From the NCBI RefSeq assembly GCF_024701975.1, contig NZ_JANLNM010000006.1:372001-436000 (forward strand): a stretch of 64,000 nt of DNA, written 5' to 3'. Source of the stretch: Variovorax sp. ZS18.2.2. Its GTDB lineage: Bacteria > Pseudomonadota > Gammaproteobacteria > Burkholderiales > Burkholderiaceae_C. The notes beneath the pieces are model-generated. The model worked only from the letters and a program-made list of their open reading frames with translations, made no database searches and was not told the origin of the DNA. Position 1 is the first letter of the stretch, and the number at the start of each line of letters is the position of its first letter. Below, one piece after another: positions 33,078-40,703 of this stretch. Position numbers and translations under genes: made by a program.

Positions 33078-33851
33078 TCAGCGCACGTTCGGGTCCTTGT
33101 TGAACCACTTCTTGTAGATCGTGACGTAGCTGCCGTCGGCGCGCACTGCGGCCAGGCCCGCGCTGAGCTTGTCGAGCAGTGCCTTGTCGCCCTTCTTCAC
33201 CACGATGCCGAAGCCCTCTTCGGGGAAGGACTTGTCGTCCAGCGTCTTCAGGTCGGCATGCTGCGCCACGCGGTAGGCAATGACGCCGTTGTCGCCCATG
33301 GCCGCATCGACGCCGCCGCCGGCCAGCTCCGAAATGATGAGCGGCGTGCTCTCGAAGCGGCGGATGTTGGGGCTGGTCTTGCCGAATTCGCGCGAGGCGA
33401 TGTCGTCGGCGGTGGAGGCGCTCACCACCGCGATCTTCTTGCCGGCCAGATCTTTCAGCGAGGCGACCGTGCTGTTCTTCGGCAGCGCAATCAGCTGGCG
33501 GGCCGCGAAGTAGGGCGGCGTGAAGTCGTAGCTCTGCTTGCGCTTGTCGTTGATGGTCACACCCGAGATCACCAGGTCGACGTCGCCGTTGTTCAGCGCA
33601 CCGAAGATGCCGGTGAACGGCGTGTTGACGATCTTGATCTTCAGGCCCTGCTGCTTGGCGATGGCGTTGATGATGTCGATATCGAAGCCGACGATCTGCT
33701 TGTCCTTGTTCTCGAACGCGAAGGGGGCGTAGGTGGCGCTGGAGGCCACGGTGAGTTCGCGGTTCGGGGTTTGGGCCTGGGTGCCGAAGGCGAGCATGGC
33801 GGCAGCGAGGCCGACAAGGCCGGAAGCCAGGGCGCGGCGGATGGGGTTCAT
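33078..33851 (-). CDS. Polar amino-acid ABC transporter substrate-binding protein
   Basis: 257 residues from the ATG at 33851, which opens a Sec signal peptide ending near GTQAQ. The family signature GFDIDIINAIAKQQGLKIKI, with ATYAPFAFENKDKQIVGFD before it, and SGVTINDKRKQSYDFTPPY mark the SBP_bac_3 family. It captures an amino acid in the periplasm for the downstream permease. It is the first gene of the unit, with a 235-bp gap upstream shared with the divergent peptidase. Confidence 0.88.
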   Translation of the reverse strand: MNPIRRALASGLVGLAAAMLAFGTQAQTPNRELTVASSATYAPFAFENKDKQIVGFDIDIINAIAKQQGLKIKIVNTPFTGIFGALNNGDVDLVISGVTINDKRKQSYDFTPPYFAARQLIALPKNSTVASLKDLAGKKIAVVSASTADDIASREFGKTSPNIRRFESTPLIISELAGGGVDAAMGDNGVIAYRVAQHADLKTLDDKSFPEEGFGIVVKKGDKALLDKLSAGLAAVRADGSYVTIYKKWFNKDPNVR

Positions 33852-34086
33852 TCGAGGGTCCTCTTCGATCCGCGAAAGGCGGCAGGTGGTGGGCGAGGAT
33901 TTTAGGCTGGCGCTATCGGCCTCCCTTTCGTGCCCTCCGCAAAGCGGAATGTGAGTGCTTCGACTGAGTCCTCGCCGCAAGCGCGCCCAAGGGCTAACTA
34001 AGGTTCTCCGGGCGGGGCCGGGGACATCGCCCGGCGGCCATGGCGCGCTGTCTAGTATCCGGGGCTTCCCCTTTCAGGAGCTCTGC

Positions 34087-35766
34087 ATGACCCGGCGACT
34101 TGGACCTGCCTTTCTTCTTTGCGGCATCGGCCTGGCATGGAGCGCCACGAGCGCGCTGGCCGCCGACGATCCGGCGCCGCGCTTCGATCCGCAGCGCCTG
34201 TCGCAGATCGTGAAGACCATCTCCGGCGACGACTTCGAGGGCCGCGCACCCGCCACGCCGGCGGAGGCGAAGACGGTCGACTACCTCGTGGCGCAGTTCA
34301 AGGCCGCGGGCCTCGTGCCCGGCGGCGACCTCGAGGGCGGCAAGCGCGGCTGGACGCAGTCGGTGCCGCTGGTGAAGACCGAGTTCCGCGGCACGCCGCA
34401 GTTCGCGCTGCAGGTCGGTACGCAGCGCGATGCGCTGGTGCAGGGCGAGCAGATCGCGGTGCGTGCAGCGCTCGACGGCTCGACGTCGGTCTCGATCCAG
34501 CAGGCGCCGCTGGTCTTCGTGGGCTACGGCGTGAGCGCGCCCGAGCGGCGCTGGGACGACTACAAGGGCGTCGACCTCAAGGGCAAGATCGCCGTCGTGC
34601 TGGTGAACGACCCCGACTTCGAAACCGGGAGCGGTGATTTCGGCGGCAAGGCCATGACCTACTACGGCCGCTGGACCTACAAGTTCGAGGAGGCCGCGCG
34701 CCGCGGCGCCCTGGGCGTGCTGATCGTGCACGAGACCGCGCCTGCCGCCTACGGCTGGGCCACGGTGAAGAACTCCAACACCGCGACCATGCTCGACATC
34801 GAGCGCGACCAGCCGGCTGCGGTGCATCCCAAGCTGGAGGCGTGGATCCAGCGCGATGTGGCGGTCGAGCTGCTGCGCCGCGCAGGCCTGGACTTCGAGG
34901 CGCAGAAGAAGCTCGCGCAGACACGCGAGTTCCAGCCCCAGTTGCTCAAGGACGCGAGCCTCACGGCCGAGTACGCGATCGACCGGCAGGTGATCGTCTC
35001 GAAGAACGTGGTCGGCCGCGTCGAGGGTCGCCAGCGCCCCGGCGAAACGGTGATCTACAGCGCCCACTGGGACCACCTGGGCGTGGGCGCGCCCGATGCC
35101 AAGGGTGACAGGATCTACAACGGCGCGGTCGACAACGGCACCGGCCTCGCCGCACTCATCGAGATGGGCCGCGCCTTCGCCAGCGCGCCGAAGAAGCCCG
35201 AGCGCTCCGTCGTCTTTCTGGCCGTGACCGCCGAGGAGCGCGGCCTGCTGGGCTCCGAGTTCTACGGCGCCAAGCCGCTGTACCCGTTGGCGAAGACCGT
35301 GGCCGTCATCAACATGGACGCGTTAAGCCCCGAAGGCCCGGCGCGCAACTTCAGCACCTCGGGCAGTGCCGTGTCGCAGCTGCAGGACCTGCTGGTCGAG
35401 CAGGCCAACGGCTTTGGCCTGGCCTACGCACCGGACCCGCACCCCGAGGCCGGCTACTTCTTCCGCTCCGACCATTTCTCCTTTGCCAAGCGCGGCGTGC
35501 CGGCGCTCTCGTTCGCCTCGGGCAACGACTGGGTCGAGGGTGGCCTCGCGGCCGGCGAAGCGTCCAGCAAGGCCTACACCGCCGAGCGCTACCACCAGCC
35601 GGCCGACGAATGGAAGGCCGACTGGTCCTTCACCGGCATGGCGCACGACCTGCCGCTGCTCTATCGCGTGGGCGAGACGCTGGCGAACAGCAAGCGCTGG
35701 CCCGAATGGGGGCAGGGATCGGAATTCCGCGCGACGCGCGATGCGAGCCGCAGTGAGCGGCGCTGA
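34087..35766 (+). CDS. Secreted M28-family zinc aminopeptidase with PA domain
   Basis: 559 residues from the ATG at 34087, giving a Sec signal ending at SALAA. A PA-like insertion (VFVGYGVSAPERRWDDYKGV) precedes the M28 catalytic domain, whose two-zinc ligands are visible: His and Asp in YSAHWDHLG and AVDNGTG, Glu-Glu in VTAEERGLLGSEF, Asp in VINMDALSP, and His in FFRSDHFSFAK. It should release N-terminal residues from peptides in the periplasm or outside. It converges on the hypothetical gene at 35776. Confidence 0.88.
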   Translation: MTRRLGPAFLLCGIGLAWSATSALAADDPAPRFDPQRLSQIVKTISGDDFEGRAPATPAEAKTVDYLVAQFKAAGLVPGGDLEGGKRGWTQSVPLVKTEFRGTPQFALQVGTQRDALVQGEQIAVRAALDGSTSVSIQQAPLVFVGYGVSAPERRWDDYKGVDLKGKIAVVLVNDPDFETGSGDFGGKAMTYYGRWTYKFEEAARRGALGVLIVHETAPAAYGWATVKNSNTATMLDIERDQPAAVHPKLEAWIQRDVAVELLRRAGLDFEAQKKLAQTREFQPQLLKDASLTAEYAIDRQVIVSKNVVGRVEGRQRPGETVIYSAHWDHLGVGAPDAKGDRIYNGAVDNGTGLAALIEMGRAFASAPKKPERSVVFLAVTAEERGLLGSEFYGAKPLYPLAKTVAVINMDALSPEGPARNFSTSGSAVSQLQDLLVEQANGFGLAYAPDPHPEAGYFFRSDHFSFAKRGVPALSFASGNDWVEGGLAAGEASSKAYTAERYHQPADEWKADWSFTGMAHDLPLLYRVGETLANSKRWPEWGQGSEFRATRDASRSERR

Positions 35767-35775
35767 TCTTCTGCT

Positions 35776-36609
35776 TCAGCGGCCGAAGAGGAGGTAGAGC
35801 GCGATCAGCGCGACCACGACGACGCCGATCAACTTCTTCTTCCAGCTGCTCGGGGCAGGCGCTGAAAGCGAGGACGACGTCCAGGTGAACGTCCGCGTCT
35901 GCGAGCCGGAAGACGGTGGCAACGCGAACGGCACGGACGGCAAGGAAGATGTCGACGAAGACGACGAGGTGGTGAAGTCGAGCGAATCGATGGAGAACGT
36001 CGTCGTGGTCTTCGTCGTTCGCATCTCCGTCCGCGCGCCGGACACGCGGGCCATGGCGTCCGCGACGATGTCCTCATGCTCCGTGCGGCCGGCGAGCGCC
36101 CTCAATTCGTCCTCGCTCAGCGCGCCCGACCGGAGCACCGTCCAGGCGAGCGTGGCGGGCAGCGAATCGGGCGCGGCCCAGGCTTCCTCGTGGGTGGGCA
36201 GCATCGAGAGGCTGTGCGCGTGCTGCGTCGCGTCGATCAACTGCAGGCTCAGCAACTGATCGAGCGCGTTCGCGCTGACGCCGTCGTGCACGCGGCGGTC
36301 CAGCAGGCGCATGTGCAGCTGCGCCCAAGGTGGCAGCGGGAACTCGCCGCTGATGAGGTCGGTGGCTTCGGAGACGATGGCCTGGGCTTCGTTCTCCTGG
36401 CCCGCGGCGGCGGCGCGGGCAGGGAGGTCGGCGAGTTGCGCCTGCGGAACGATCTCGCGGGCGACGACCCAGGCGAGGGCTTCGGCTGGCGTGCGAAACA
36501 GGGCATTGGGCAACTCCGGATCGTTGGCGGCCGCCGCGTGTTCGGCGTCGGTGAGCAGGCGGACCTGCTGCAGATGGTCCAGTGCGCGGCGGCTGGGGTC
36601 GAGATTCAT
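35776..36609 (-). CDS. Hypothetical tail-anchored protein with helical body
   Basis: 277 residues, no family recognised. Residues 1-190 are Ala/Leu-rich and probably alpha-helical, with two similar stretches (ALDHLQQVRLLTDAEHA near the start, ALDQLLSLQLIDATQHAH near 115) that hint at an internal duplication. Residues about 195-250 are dominated by Ser, Thr and Pro (TTKTTTTFSIDSLDFTTSSS), and the protein ends KKKLIGVVVVALIALYLLFGR, a C-terminal membrane anchor after a basic patch. The body would face the cytoplasm. It is adjacent to the effector-immunity pair, though normal in GC. Confidence 0.7.
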   Translation of the reverse strand: MNLDPSRRALDHLQQVRLLTDAEHAAAANDPELPNALFRTPAEALAWVVAREIVPQAQLADLPARAAAAGQENEAQAIVSEATDLISGEFPLPPWAQLHMRLLDRRVHDGVSANALDQLLSLQLIDATQHAHSLSMLPTHEEAWAAPDSLPATLAWTVLRSGALSEDELRALAGRTEHEDIVADAMARVSGARTEMRTTKTTTTFSIDSLDFTTSSSSSTSSLPSVPFALPPSSGSQTRTFTWTSSSLSAPAPSSWKKKLIGVVVVALIALYLLFGR

Positions 36610-36714
36610 GCGGCTCCCTGTTCTTTCTCGTCTCGGTGAGGGATGGATGCTCGCATACCGCGCCGGAGGATTTCAGGCTGGCAGAAATGCTGGCACGTCG
36701 CCTCTCGTTGACGG

Positions 36715-37449
36715 TCAGCCAAAAAGATCTTCGCAGCGGACGTTCTTCCGCTTCAATCCCTCCATTTCTTTTGCGGAAATCTTCCTTCGTGTTTCAAGAC
36801 TCCAGACGTCTTCGTAAGGATTTTCCGTACTACAAGAAATGCCGGCGGGGGCGATGTATTTTCCATTTTTTGATATCAGGCGGATGCCATCTGGAACAAT
36901 TCCAAATTCATAAGATGACATGCCTCCAGTGCGACCTATTCTTTGCATCGCCTTTTCATCGGATTCATTTTTTCTGACGCTGAATGGGAACATGATTTCC
37001 TTTGAGCCAGGCAGGCGCCTGACCGCATAAGAAACCCGGGTGGCCAATGTGCCTCCGCCGATGTGGTGCATGTCTTCCAAATAGGTTATGTAAATTTTTC
37101 CTACCGCATTGATGTCCAGAATATTCTCGCCGGCCGGGTCGTGTGATAGCTGAATTCGCGAGGTTTTTTTGCATTGATCGTACGCATCGGTCAGTTTGAC
37201 AAAATTCGTGTAAAAGGGAGCGTAGAAGCCTTTTTTGACTTGTTTGAAAATCAAAAAATGACGATCGCCTGAGTATCGAAAGCTCTCGAAATCCAGATTG
37301 ACTCGACAGGACAAAGATTCTGAGTTTTTGCTCAGCGTCAAAATTTGTCGATCGGTCTTTAACGCGCTTATTTCCTGTGACAGGCAGAGTGAATGCATCA
37401 TGAAAAAAGATGCGGCGAGAATTGTTTTTTTCAGCATTTTGGATCTCAT
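36715..37449 (-). CDS. Probable periplasmic immunity protein of the adjacent lytic effector
   Basis: 244 residues from the ATG at 37449, which overlaps the effector stop (ATGA). A Sec signal peptide (MLKKTILAASFFMMHSLCLS) leads to a secreted beta-rich protein with four or so Cys (SCRVNL, DQCKK, ISCST, RCEDLF). No known domain is recognised. The gene is clearly AT-rich compared with its surroundings, like the end of the effector gene. Export fits neutralising a peptidoglycan-cleaving toxin in the periplasm; function is inferred from position and targeting only. Confidence 0.65.
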   Translation of the reverse strand: MRSKMLKKTILAASFFMMHSLCLSQEISALKTDRQILTLSKNSESLSCRVNLDFESFRYSGDRHFLIFKQVKKGFYAPFYTNFVKLTDAYDQCKKTSRIQLSHDPAGENILDINAVGKIYITYLEDMHHIGGGTLATRVSYAVRRLPGSKEIMFPFSVRKNESDEKAMQRIGRTGGMSSYEFGIVPDGIRLISKNGKYIAPAGISCSTENPYEDVWSLETRRKISAKEMEGLKRKNVRCEDLFG

Positions 37450-39878
37450 TGGTCGAGGATGATTTTCTTCGCGGACCTTGTGTTTTTCAGCCGCCTGTCC
37501 CAAGCGATCTCTCCGCCATTGATGGCAAGCGTGACCGCTTTGGATACCGTGGTTTCTTGAGCCAGCTCGTTGGCGCCGACAGCCAGGTAATCCATGTCGC
37601 CGTCCATTGCACGAAGCACGGCGGGACGCTGAAATGTCATATACCAGCCTCCGGCATCCATGCAGTTATAAATTGATGTTCCAATGACTTCGGGGTTATC
37701 GACAATGCCTGGGGTTCTGGTCATTCCCCGGGCATTTCTTGCCACATATTGCGGATCGGTCCACCATTGATTGTCAAAGCTGCTTCTGGCCAACCATCCG
37801 CGGTATACCCAATATTGAACGTAGTTGAGCCTGCCCGTTAATTGCTTGAATCCTCTGCCTCGAAATTTTTGAGCGTCCGGATCTCCGAGGTTGCCCATTC
37901 TCCAGTTGTACGAGCTGGCAATGAGAAGTCCTTTGCTGTTGAATTTTTTTGATCCGTACCAATCCACTCTTTCATTCGGACTGAAGCCCCACCAATGGCC
38001 AAAATCGAGTTCGTTGCGAAGGGATTGCGGGTCTTTCCCGCCAACTTGACCGTGAACCTCTCCATTCACCGCACTCCCGGTCATGGAGTCTTCTTGCATT
38101 GCTGTCAGAAAACTGGACTCTTCCGCCCCTTGACCTAAAATATGAGGCAATCTCTTTGATGTATTCAGCAGATATTTGCGCGTCATCGAATTCAGCGAAA
38201 TTTGATATTTCCTGATGGCATCGAATCTGGCGGGATTGTTGTTGCGGAGATCGTGGCTTTTGTAAATTTTCTCCATCTCGCTGCGACTTAACCATCCGCA
38301 TTTCCTCATATGCCCCACGAATTCTCGAGGATGAAACCGCCAGTCCGCCTTCAAAAACGCCTCCGGTAATTCAAGAAACGTGACCGCCTTCGCATGCCTC
38401 ACAAACCGCTCCCACTTCTGCGCCCCCGTCGCGTCGTCGTCCGTTGACTTGAAGTCCTCCGTTTCCAGCCAGCCGTACCGTTTCTCGACATCCTTCTGGT
38501 CCCACTCGCTCGGAAACTTGCAGATCGCACGGCGCAACTTGTTGCGCACCTCGGGTTCTCCCAATCGCCGCGCCAACTGCGCCCGCTCCATGCGCCGGTC
38601 GTTCGTCCGGTCCGGATCGCGGATCAGCGTCTTCATGCGCAGCGAATCGCAGCGCTGGTCGGTCGGGGTCGGGTCATCGTCGAAGCAATTCCAGCCCGTG
38701 ATCGCCAGGAAATCGGCATCGCTGAACTTGAAGGTGCCGGGCGCATTGAGATCGACCCAGAGCCCTCCTTCCGGCGTGACGACCTTGCGCCAGTGGGCGG
38801 CGTTGGCCGGCAGTGCGTCGGGTCCCAGGTTGCGGCCGAAGCGCAGCAGTTCGTACCAACCGCTCGGGCTGCTCATGGCTTGCGTGGCGGCATCGAGCGT
38901 GCCGTGGCGGTCGTTGGCGACGGCGGACAGGTCGTACTCGAAGCTCTGCGAGGCGCCGGGGCGCATGGTGGCAACGGTGATGTAGTCGTAGCGGCTGTCG
39001 TTGCGGGGTTGGCCGATCGGCGCGCCCAGCTTGTCGTAGCTGGCGAGGATCGCGCTGCCGTGCTCATAAGTGATCTGCACCCACTGCGCGGCGCGCAAGG
39101 TGTCGGGCAGGAAGAAATCGGTGGCGGCGCTCGCTGCGCCGCCTGTGTGGACGGCCGAGCGCAAGTGACTGGTCGGCTGGCTCGAGCGGGTCGGCGTGCC
39201 TGCGGGCACATAGATGTAGAGGCTGCCGAAGACGGCGTCGGTGCGGCCGTTGGCCGTCGGTGGCTGGGGCGCCAGCGGATCGGCCCAGTTCCGTTGGCGG
39301 GTGGTGAGTTTTTCGAGGTTCGCCTCGTCGCAGCAGATCTCGAAATGAACCTGCCCGTCGTGGCCGTAGATCTGTCCTGGCGTGCCCAGCGCTTCCTTGC
39401 GAAAGACGACGTCGCCGGCCTTCAGCGGCTGGCGCGTCCTTGCGTGGTTGGCGAGGCTCCCCAGGTGCATGCAGGCGCTGTAGTAGACGAACTCGGTGGC
39501 CACCGCACCTGCCGCCCCGATCTCGCCCTTGTGCTCGATGACGACGAAACCGTCGCTGGTCCACGCAGGGCTGGGCGTGCCTCCGTTGAACGGGTTGTAG
39601 TTGAGCGCGTGGTTGACGTCGTTGTTGGGCACGGTCGGCGGATGCACGAAGACGACGGTCCCGTCGGCGACGGCGCGCACCGGCAGGTACGCGCCCGCGG
39701 CCTGCGGTGCCTGGATGTGGATGCCGTTGTGCCAGGCCAGCCGGAGGCTGAGGGGAAACGAGCCCTCGGGGGCGTTGGTGTTGGAGAGCCGGGAGGTCGG
39801 CTGCGCCATGGCGGCGTCGAGCCAGGCTGCTTCGGATTGCGACGTGCGGGCAGGCAGAAAAGGTGGGCTGAGGATCAT
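37446..39878 (-). CDS. Type VI-style lytic effector: degenerate M23-like N-terminus plus GH19-like C-terminus
   Basis: 810 residues from the ATG at 39878 (MILSPPFLPARTSQSE), a start I recall from proteins linked to VgrG. Residues about 30-200 resemble LysM-less M23 peptidases (SLRLAWHNGIHIQAP, VRAVADGTVVFVHPP, YGHDGQVHFEI), but the HxxxD and HxH zinc ligands are altered. A middle region follows. Residues about 555-780 resemble GH19 chitinase/endolysin folds: GQGAEESSFL with Glu586-Glu587, GRGFKQLTGRLNYVQYW, and a Trp-rich face. It should cleave murein glycan. No signal peptide and no type VI core genes are present. GC content drops sharply near 38330. Confidence 0.75.
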   Translation of the reverse strand: MILSPPFLPARTSQSEAAWLDAAMAQPTSRLSNTNAPEGSFPLSLRLAWHNGIHIQAPQAAGAYLPVRAVADGTVVFVHPPTVPNNDVNHALNYNPFNGGTPSPAWTSDGFVVIEHKGEIGAAGAVATEFVYYSACMHLGSLANHARTRQPLKAGDVVFRKEALGTPGQIYGHDGQVHFEICCDEANLEKLTTRQRNWADPLAPQPPTANGRTDAVFGSLYIYVPAGTPTRSSQPTSHLRSAVHTGGAASAATDFFLPDTLRAAQWVQITYEHGSAILASYDKLGAPIGQPRNDSRYDYITVATMRPGASQSFEYDLSAVANDRHGTLDAATQAMSSPSGWYELLRFGRNLGPDALPANAAHWRKVVTPEGGLWVDLNAPGTFKFSDADFLAITGWNCFDDDPTPTDQRCDSLRMKTLIRDPDRTNDRRMERAQLARRLGEPEVRNKLRRAICKFPSEWDQKDVEKRYGWLETEDFKSTDDDATGAQKWERFVRHAKAVTFLELPEAFLKADWRFHPREFVGHMRKCGWLSRSEMEKIYKSHDLRNNNPARFDAIRKYQISLNSMTRKYLLNTSKRLPHILGQGAEESSFLTAMQEDSMTGSAVNGEVHGQVGGKDPQSLRNELDFGHWWGFSPNERVDWYGSKKFNSKGLLIASSYNWRMGNLGDPDAQKFRGRGFKQLTGRLNYVQYWVYRGWLARSSFDNQWWTDPQYVARNARGMTRTPGIVDNPEVIGTSIYNCMDAGGWYMTFQRPAVLRAMDGDMDYLAVGANELAQETTVSKAVTLAINGGEIAWDRRLKNTRSAKKIILDQ

Positions 39879-39996
39879 GCGAACCGTGAAGAAGAAAGTG
39901 GAGAGCCGGACCCGTCCCGGTCTGGTTTCCACAGTCTTGTCGGCTCACCGATTTCGCAATGCCAACAATGGTCACCCCTGCACGCGGGGCTCGCAC

Positions 39997-40015
39997 AAAA
40001 CCCGCGCGAAGCGGG
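39997..40015 (-). terminator. Terminator of the minus-strand Lrp gene
   Basis: A CCCGC/GCGGG stem (40001-40005 with 40011-40015) with a five-base loop is followed on the minus strand by TTTTGTG. It lies 32 bp past the Lrp stop and separates it from the effector gene that begins at 39878. Confidence 0.55.
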
Positions 40016-40046
40016 CAAAAGTCATGGGCTGGACCGAGGCGCGCCG

Positions 40047-40523
40047 CTACTTCGCCAGATGCCCCAGCGGCAACGCACTGCTCGCCTTCACCTCACCGAG
40101 CGAGAAGCTCGTGTGCAGGTCCTTCACGTTCGGCAAATTCATCAAATGCTGCCGCGCGAAGGCCGAAAAACCGTTCAGGTCCTGCGCCACCACCTGCAGC
40201 TCGAAGGTGCCGGTGCCGCTGATGTAGTGGCAGGCCACTACCTCGGGCATCTTGCGGATCGCGTCTTCCAGCTTGCGGGTGGCCTCGTTGGTGACGCGCT
40301 CAGTGTCTACGCGCACGAAAGCGAGCACGCCCAGCCCGATCTTGTGGCGGTCGATCTCGGCGCGGTAGCCCTTGATGAAGCCGGCTTCTTCCAGCGCGCG
40401 CACTCGCCGCCAGCAGGGCGCGGCTGAGAGCCCGACGCGCTGCGCAAGCTCGGCGTTCGTGAGGCGGCCGTCGGCCTGCAGTTCTTGCAGGATTGCGAGG
40501 TCGAACTTGTCAATGCTTTCCAT
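40047..40523 (-). CDS. Lrp/AsnC-family regulator, divergent from the indolepyruvate oxidoreductase
   Basis: 158 residues from the ATG at 40523 (MESIDKFDLAILQELQADGR). The helix-turn-helix reads LTNAELAQRVGLSAAPCWRR, then the RAM ligand domain. It is divergent from the large oxidoreductase gene with 180 bp between starts, so sensing of an aromatic or branched amino acid to control that gene is likely. It differs clearly from the other Lrp gene at 10117. Confidence 0.88.
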   Translation of the reverse strand: MESIDKFDLAILQELQADGRLTNAELAQRVGLSAAPCWRRVRALEEAGFIKGYRAEIDRHKIGLGVLAFVRVDTERVTNEATRKLEDAIRKMPEVVACHYISGTGTFELQVVAQDLNGFSAFARQHLMNLPNVKDLHTSFSLGEVKASSALPLGHLAK

Positions 40524-40703
40524 GGGGATGGATATTAAGCAAGATTCTTTCTGGAAGCGCGTTTTTCGGGGCAAAGAACGCAAACACCTGTCGCGAACCC
40601 CGGCATACACTTTGCGTGATCATGGGCTCGCGCCCTACCGGGCACAGACCCACAGCCAATCCAGCCAGGCCCACAAGGCCCTGCCAATACGGAGACAGAC
40701 AAC

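Noticed and set aside
35776..39878. A complete type VI secretion locus
   Set aside because: No VgrG, Hcp, PAAR, sheath or baseplate gene is present; only a candidate effector and immunity pair.
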